DNA from: JABDIY01 sp963751955
GTDB lineage: Bacteria > Actinomycetota > Acidimicrobiia > Acidimicrobiales > SZUA-35
Length of the DNA stretch: 64,000 bases
Assembly: GCA_963751955.1 (NCBI GenBank)
Contig: CAVVWM010000009.1
Location: forward strand, 62,001-126,000
Direction of reading: 5' to 3'
The notes under the pieces were generated by a model that saw nothing but the letters and a program-made list of their open reading frames with translations, did not search any database and was not told where the DNA came from. This document shows, piece after piece, positions 59,631-64,000 of the stretch (position 1 is its first letter; the number at the start of each line of letters is the position of its first letter). The translations under genes were made by a program, and so were the position numbers.

Positions 59631-60737
59631 TCACTGGAACGGCAGCGGTTGAATCGAGGCGTTCACCGGACCGTTCGGCCCTTCAACCTGCACCGCTTCG
59701 CCGGCTTCGACTACCTCGGTTTTGATCTGACCCAGGCCGATGGTCTTGCCGAAACGTACCGATCGAACCATCGCCGACAGGGTGCCCACCTCTGCGCCAT
59801 TGCATCGGATCGGTGTACGAGCCGCGACCGGTAGGGATCCTGCATCGTCATCGTCGATGACCAGCCCAACCATCAGCCGAGTCGGACCGTCGGCGGCGAT
59901 CTGTGCCAGTGCAGCCTTGCCAATGAAATCGGCCTCGATGGTGGGATTCACGTACTTGCCCATCAGCGCCTCGTACGGGTTGGAATCGGGAGTCGTGTCT
60001 CCACCCCAGGACAGCAGGCCGCTCTCCACCCTCTCGGTCGGGTTCGGAGCACCGGGGCCGATGCCATAGGTCGTCCCCGCAGCTGCAACACGATCCCACA
60101 GATCAACGCCCCGCTCGCCATCTTGAAGAAACAGTTCGAAACCACCCTGTTTGCTCCACCCCGAGCGGCACAAGACGACCGGAATATCCTCCAGAAAGGT
60201 CTCGGTAAACCAGAAGTACTTGAGGGATCGAACATCGTGACCGAACAGATCAGCGATCAGGTCCTCGGCACGCGGCCCTTGAACGGCCAGTGGCGATACA
60301 TCTGGCTCGACAACGGTGACATCGAAGCCTTTTTCGGCTGCCACAGCCTTGCACCACAGCAACATGTCGCTGTCGGCCAGGGAGAACCAATAACGGTTCC
60401 GGCTGAGCTTGAGTAGCACAGGATCGTTGAGTATGCGCCCCTCGTGGTCACACATCGCCACATACTTGCCCTGACCCTCGACCATCTTGGACAAGTCGCG
60501 GGACGAGAGATACTGGGCGCAAGCGTCGGCATCGATCCCTTCGATCTGTACTTGCCGTTCGGCGGCAACGTCCCACATGGCCACGCCGTTCAGCAAGCGG
60601 TGGTACTCGGCATCGAGATCGCCGTAGCTGACCGGCATGAGCATCTTGTTGTAGACCGTCCATCTCGTAACCCCGGCTGCGATGGTCGATTGATAGTACG
60701 GAGACCGTCGGATTCGAGGGCTGTTCGTGAGGTGCAC
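59631..60737 (-). CDS. dmdA: DmdA-like dimethylsulfoniopropionate demethylase (GcvT family)
   Basis: About 368 residues, the usual DmdA length. RIRRSPY at the N-terminus, VYNKMLMP, WDVAAERQVQIEG, RDLSKM, LNDPVLLKLSRNRYWFSLADSD, VVEPDVSPLAVQGP, RSGWSKQGGFELFL and NPTERVESGLLSWGGDTTPDSNPYEA match recalled DmdA features, notably the SKQGGFE motif that differs from glycine-cleavage T proteins. It transfers a methyl group from DMSP to tetrahydrofolate, giving methylmercaptopropionate. GTG 60737 is favoured (CAGACT six bases upstream); the frame is open to 60824. It diverges from the isoprenylcysteine-methyltransferase-like gene. No dmdB-D genes are in the window. Confidence 0.83.
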   Translation of the reverse strand: MHLTNSPRIRRSPYYQSTIAAGVTRWTVYNKMLMPVSYGDLDAEYHRLLNGVAMWDVAAERQVQIEGIDADACAQYLSSRDLSKMVEGQGKYVAMCDHEGRILNDPVLLKLSRNRYWFSLADSDMLLWCKAVAAEKGFDVTVVEPDVSPLAVQGPRAEDLIADLFGHDVRSLKYFWFTETFLEDIPVVLCRSGWSKQGGFELFLQDGERGVDLWDRVAAAGTTYGIGPGAPNPTERVESGLLSWGGDTTPDSNPYEALMGKYVNPTIEADFIGKAALAQIAADGPTRLMVGLVIDDDDAGSLPVAARTPIRCNGAEVGTLSAMVRSVRFGKTIGLGQIKTEVVEAGEAVQVEGPNGPVNASIQPLPFQ

Positions 60738-60809
60738 AACGAGAGTCTGGCGGATTTTCTCCTGGGAGGCACGCCCACCCCGCTCGCTATGGCCGATTAG
60801 CATTCGGCC

Positions 60810-61271
60810 GTGAAGGATTCGCAAATCGGATGGCTGTTCGTCGGAGCACAGATCGCACTGCTTGCCGGCGTCATCTTGTTGCCTTCCGGCGATGATTGGG
60901 AGCGGAGCGGAACGGTCCGTCTCATAGCGTTGGCGATCAACATCTTGGGGTTGCTGGTATTGATTGTGGGCGTTCTCGGCCTGGGGCGTTCCCTCACTCC
61001 GTCACCGGTTCCAATGGCCGACGGTGAACTTCAGACCGGAGGGCTCTACGCCATCGTGCGCCACCCGATCTACACCGGTGTCATGGCGCTCGTGATCGGA
61101 GTGGCAGTGGGTTCAGGAAGTCTGGTTCGGGCTGCGGTCGCGGCGGCCACGATCATCTTCTTCAACGTGAAGGCCCGGTGGGAAGAGTCTCGGCTCGTCA
61201 GGAAATATCCCGAATACCCGGCCTACACCACCACCGTTCCGAGGTTCATCCCTCGGACGTTTCGACCCTGA
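60810..61271 (+). CDS. Isoprenylcysteine carboxyl methyltransferase/PEMT-like membrane protein
   Basis: 153 residues with about four membrane helices (IGWLFVGAQIALLAGVILL, LIALAINILGLLVLIVGVLGLG, GVMALVIGVAVGSGSL, RAAVAAATIIFFNVKARWEE). GLYAIVRHPIYTGVM is the RHPxYxG(x) motif that binds SAM in this family, followed by KARWEESRLVRKYPEYPAY, with the EE...Y pattern of the C-terminal catalytic helix. Such enzymes methylate lipids or small hydrophobic acceptors. GTG 60810 has TAGCAT six bases upstream. Target unknown. Confidence 0.82.
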   Translation: MKDSQIGWLFVGAQIALLAGVILLPSGDDWERSGTVRLIALAINILGLLVLIVGVLGLGRSLTPSPVPMADGELQTGGLYAIVRHPIYTGVMALVIGVAVGSGSLVRAAVAAATIIFFNVKARWEESRLVRKYPEYPAYTTTVPRFIPRTFRP

Positions 61272-61301
61272 TCTCTGCGAAGCCGGTCCTAACATGCCAG
61301 G

Positions 61302-62753
61302 GTGGATCTCGAGAAGCTCACCGCAACCCAAGCTGTGCGTTCGATCAAGGCGGGCGTGATTTCCAGCGTCGAATTGCTCGATGCCCAAGCGAACGTGCTG
61401 GAAAAGCGCAATCCGGAGGTGAACGCGGTGGTGTCCGAGGCGGTTGCCAGCGCCCGGATGGCAGCCAAGAACGCCGACCATCGGCGGGCATCAGGCGAGA
61501 ACCTGGGTTCGTTGCATGGCTTTCCCCTCACAATCAAGGACTGCTTCGAAACGATCGGTATGCCCACCACGTCGGGATCTGCGACGTTCGCCCAGCACAT
61601 GACCGAGGTCGATGCCGACGCCGTCAAGGCCATGCGTGCCAACGGAGCCATCATCTATGGCAAAACCAACGTCCCCCTTTTCGCTGGTGATCATCAGACC
61701 TACAACGAGGTGTATGGGATCACCAACAACCCATGGGACACGTCGCGAACCGCCGGGGGTTCCTCCGGCGGTGCCGCGGCGGCGGTTGCCACGGGAATGA
61801 CCCTGGCCGAATACGGGAGCGATATCGGTGGAAGCATTCGGCAACCGGCCCACATGAACGGGGTCTTCGGTTTCAAACCCAGCCACGGCGTCCTGTCGCT
61901 GCGAGGTCATATCCCAGGTCCTCCCGGCACGCTCGCCCATCCAGATCTTTCGGTCGCCGGTCCGCTGGGGCGTTCGATCGACGATCTCGAATTGATGATG
62001 AGGACTACGCTCACCGTTGGAGCGTTCGGGGGTATTCCCGGAGCCGCCCTACCGGCAAGTGACGGACCGCCGAAACCGGAAAACCTCAGGATCGCACTGT
62101 GGGCAGACGAACCAATCGCCAAAGTGGCTGCCGCATGCCGGGACAGCGTGGTTCGAATCGGGTCTGACCTCGAGTCGGCGGGCGCAATGATTACCGACAG
62201 TGCCCGACCTTCGATCGACGTCGGCCTGTTGTTCAGCACGTATCTCACCCTGATGTGGCCGATCACTGGGGCAGGACTGCCCGACGCCGTTTGGCACAGA
62301 CTCGATCGCGCCGCTCGCTCCGCTTCACCGACCGACGAAAGTGCAATTGCCCCGAAGCTGATGACCGCCAGCCACAAGGCATGGCTGCGAGCCAACGAGA
62401 TGCGGGCTCGAATCGCCGCCGCCTGGAGCGAACTGTTCGAGAGCTACGACGCAGTGATCATGCCCGTTGCCCCTACTCAAGCTTTTCCTCACAACACCGA
62501 GAGCGAGTATCTCGAGAGGGTCGTGGATGTCGACGGGGAGCGGCGGCCCTACACCGACACGTTGTTCTGGGCCGGCCTCGCTACCGCCCCGGGCCTGCCG
62601 TCGGTGGCCGTACCGGCGGGCATCGTGGAGGGGCTGCCAGTCGGGGTACAGATCGTCGGACCGAAATATGGTGACTTTCAGCTGCTCGACATCGCTCGCA
62701 CCATCTGCGACGTCGCCGATGCCAAGTTCATCAGCCCCGGCACTTCCGCCTGA
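61302..62753 (+). CDS. Amidase signature family hydrolase
   Basis: 483 residues. Catalytic triad by position: Lys79 (LTIKDCF), cis-Ser154 (GGSSGG AAAA region) and nucleophile Ser178 (DIGGSIRQPA). YGKTNVPLFAGDHQTYNEVYGITNNPWD and FKPSHGVLSLRGHIPGPPG are further family segments. The family hydrolyses linear or aryl amides, including the amide step in some catabolic routes; the substrate is unknown. GTG 61302 is preceded by TAACAT at six bases. It is monocistronic or follows the methyltransferase-like gene after 30 bases. Confidence 0.9.
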   Translation: MDLEKLTATQAVRSIKAGVISSVELLDAQANVLEKRNPEVNAVVSEAVASARMAAKNADHRRASGENLGSLHGFPLTIKDCFETIGMPTTSGSATFAQHMTEVDADAVKAMRANGAIIYGKTNVPLFAGDHQTYNEVYGITNNPWDTSRTAGGSSGGAAAAVATGMTLAEYGSDIGGSIRQPAHMNGVFGFKPSHGVLSLRGHIPGPPGTLAHPDLSVAGPLGRSIDDLELMMRTTLTVGAFGGIPGAALPASDGPPKPENLRIALWADEPIAKVAAACRDSVVRIGSDLESAGAMITDSARPSIDVGLLFSTYLTLMWPITGAGLPDAVWHRLDRAARSASPTDESAIAPKLMTASHKAWLRANEMRARIAAAWSELFESYDAVIMPVAPTQAFPHNTESEYLERVVDVDGERRPYTDTLFWAGLATAPGLPSVAVPAGIVEGLPVGVQIVGPKYGDFQLLDIARTICDVADAKFISPGTSA

Positions 62754-62931
62754 CCAACGCCCGGGCGTCGGCGGTGCTAGAGCTTCCCAACGACTGGCAC
62801 ACCCCGTGGCCCTCCCAGCTGGGGGCGGACCTCGTTGAGGTAGATTCTCGGCAGCAGGATGTAGTCGCGATTGGGAGCGGCCGGCGCTGACCTGGCTCGC
62901 AAATCCAACGGCTCTGGGGCAGGCTTGAGTG

Positions 62932-63150
62932 GTGAAACTCCTCGAACTGGAAACCGAACAAACCCTCAATCGCGAAGAACTCGCCGCCCAGTTGCGTGAG
63001 CTGGCAGACTCCCTGGCTCGCCACAACGAAATCTCGTTTCAACGCGAGGGGTTGCAATATCGCGTCAAGGTTCCCAACGACGTCAAGGTCGAAGTCGAGA
63101 TCGAAATCGACGACGACGGCACCTCAATCGAAATCGAAATGAGCTGGTAG
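62932..63150 (+). CDS. Amphi-Trp domain protein
   Basis: 72 residues. VKLLELETEQTLNREELAAQLRELADSLARHNEISFQREGLQYRVKVPNDVKVEVEIEIDDDGTSIEIEMSW: a helical start, then an amphipathic strand pair and a final Trp. It matches the amphi-Trp pattern by its all-acidic alternating strands (VEVEIEIDDD) and its length. The function of the family is not established. Two GTG codons (62929, 62932) can start it; 62932 has a -10-like CAGGCT six bases upstream. The preceding 180 bases (62754-62931) hold no gene I can support, apart from a doubtful 40-50 residue minus-strand frame ending at 62777. Confidence 0.72.
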   Translation: MKLLELETEQTLNREELAAQLRELADSLARHNEISFQREGLQYRVKVPNDVKVEVEIEIDDDGTSIEIEMSW

Positions 63151-63151
63151 G

Positions 63152-64000
63152 TCAGCTGGCCCACAACGTCACGTGCACGCTGGGCCTGAACCGTGAGAGC
63201 TGCGCCGCTGACCCGGCCAGCGTCGCCTGGAGCGCCCTAGGTGTCGTGACGAACCGGAGCAACTCTCTGGCCGGGGGCGTCTGCTGATGGGGAGGGTTGG
63301 CATAGACAGTCCAGGTGCCATGAAATGCTGGACCGGGGAGCTCAACGGTGGCTACCCGACCAGCCTTGATCTCAGGTGCAACCTTGTGAAGCAGGGCGAA
63401 CGCAACGCCACCTCCTGCCTTGGCTTCGTTCAAGGCAGCCTCGCTACTCTGAAACACCAGCTGGTTTGCTTCAGGCACCTGTAGCGATTGAAGGGCTGAG
63501 TGCGCAACCCCGCCGGCGTCGATGGCAGAAGGACCGAGGAACCATTGTTCACAGGCCGCCCGTTCTGCGCTCATCCGTTTGCCTGCCAGGGAATGTTTGC
63601 GGGCAACCACGGCAACCTGCTGATAGCGCAGGAACTCCAGGCTGTCGGTCTGGCGTCGGAGCGCCGGCATTGAAGGACCGATGGCCAGGTCGGTGGCCCT
63701 GCTTGTCAGCAGCTTCTCGAACTGATCGGGGGCGTGTACGGCCACTTCCACCCGCAAATCTCTGGCCCGAGAGGTGAACGCTTCGATCAAGCCCGGCGCA
63801 CAATATTCACCGAAGAGCGACGACACGGCGATCCGCAGCAGCCGGTGACCCTCTGCCGCCGCCTGCACCTCGGCCCGGGTTTGTTCTTGAAGCCCAAGCA
63901 TTTCCACCGCGCGGGTGGCCAAACGGAGTCCACCCGGGGTGAACACCAGACCGTCCCGGGACCGCCGGAACAACTGGTCATCGAGTTCTTTGCGAAGGGC
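63152..64000 (-). CDS. LysR-family transcriptional regulator (5' truncated by window end)
   Basis: 283 codons are visible; the start lies beyond 64000. The first residues (ALRKELDDQLFRRSRDGLVFTPGG) are the end of the LysR helix-turn-helix and wing, followed by a linker helix (ATRAVEMLGLQEQTRAEVQAAAEG). The periplasmic-binding-like ligand domain follows: LLRIAVSSLFGEYCAPGLIEAF, VEVAVHAPDQFEKLLTSRATDLAIG. Such regulators typically control a divergent or nearby gene. Its target and inducer are unknown. The stop is one base from the end of the convergent amphi-Trp gene. Confidence 0.83.
   Translation of the reverse strand, partial: ALRKELDDQLFRRSRDGLVFTPGGLRLATRAVEMLGLQEQTRAEVQAAAEGHRLLRIAVSSLFGEYCAPGLIEAFTSRARDLRVEVAVHAPDQFEKLLTSRATDLAIGPSMPALRRQTDSLEFLRYQQVAVVARKHSLAGKRMSAERAACEQWFLGPSAIDAGGVAHSALQSLQVPEANQLVFQSSEAALNEAKAGGGVAFALLHKVAPEIKAGRVATVELPGPAFHGTWTVYANPPHQQTPPARELLRFVTTPRALQATLAGSAAQLSRFRPSVHVTLWAS

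Noticed and set aside
62777..62915. Short minus-strand ORF ending ILLPRIYLNEVRPQLGG (40-50 residues)
   Set aside because: The sequence looks protein-like, but no start codon or promoter is clear and it overlaps the amphi-Trp start on the other strand. Too weak to call.
1..64000. tRNA, rRNA or CRISPR array
   Set aside because: No cloverleaf-forming stretch, rRNA signature or spaced direct repeats were seen on either strand.

Overview
The window looks like chromosomal DNA from a marine actinobacterium, most likely of the class Acidimicrobiia. This rests on GC-rich coding DNA, a mycothiol-type maleylpyruvate isomerase-fold protein, F420-type luciferase-like and flavin/F420-binding split-barrel proteins, a DUF222/HNH (13E12-type) gene, many SDRs, and a DMSP lyase next to a DMSP demethylase. 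It is an inference, because no rRNA or marker gene is present. Over twenty genes have a TANNNT hexamer 6-8 nt before the start codon and no Shine-Dalgarno, which points to widespread leaderless transcripts.

Layout. 1-11.3 kb: mostly metabolic genes (ABC binding-protein tail, M20 peptidase, ODP-like metallo-hydrolase, DinB/maleylpyruvate isomerase-like protein with its TetR regulator, Gfo/Idh/MocA, sulfite-oxidase-like enzyme, DAO-type oxidase, SDRs). 11.3-12.25 kb: an AhpD-like gene interrupted by one in-frame TGA at the second Cys of the CxxC motif, followed by a well-placed SECIS-like hairpin. 12.4-29.7 kb: frameshifted DUF222/HNH and PRC-barrel genes, a His/Asp-rich repeat protein, a TauE/SafE permease, beta-propeller proteins, a type II NADH dehydrogenase-like enzyme, an Sfp-type phosphopantetheinyl transferase, and a surface-related group (cupin-like, flippase, GDP-mannose epimerase-like, HupE/UreJ-like).

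29.9-49.7 kb: a compact nonribosomal peptide cluster. NRPS 1 is C-A-PCP-C-A-PCP-E. NRPS 2 is C-A-PCP-TE on the opposite strand, broken by two single-base frameshifts. Around them are a methyltransferase, an acyl-CoA-dehydrogenase-like enzyme, a stand-alone adenylation enzyme with its own carrier protein, an ornithine-cyclodeaminase-like enzyme, a PLP decarboxylase and an MFS exporter. The pocket residues suggest Asn for module 1, an unknown residue that is epimerised for module 2, and beta-alanine for module 3. The stand-alone A/carrier/dehydrogenase set probably supplies the starter unit, and the decarboxylase may supply beta-alanine. I do not recognise this combination as a characterised product.

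49.7-64 kb: SDR, GNAT and enoyl-CoA hydratase genes diverge from a SnoaL/PhzF/peroxiredoxin-like operon through overlapping -10 elements. The peroxiredoxin-like gene has a second in-frame TGA, at the first Cys of its CxxC motif, also followed by a short hairpin. Then come acyl-CoA dehydrogenase and a DddP-like DMSP lyase, a divergent ArsR/ArsI-CadI pair with palindromic operators, a DmdA-like DMSP demethylase, an isoprenylcysteine methyltransferase-like protein, an amidase, an amphi-Trp protein and a truncated LysR regulator. The two putative selenoproteins in unrelated redox families and the NRPS cluster are the most unusual content. All four frameshifts are single extra bases at short homopolymers or base pairs, so assembly error is a serious alternative to gene decay.
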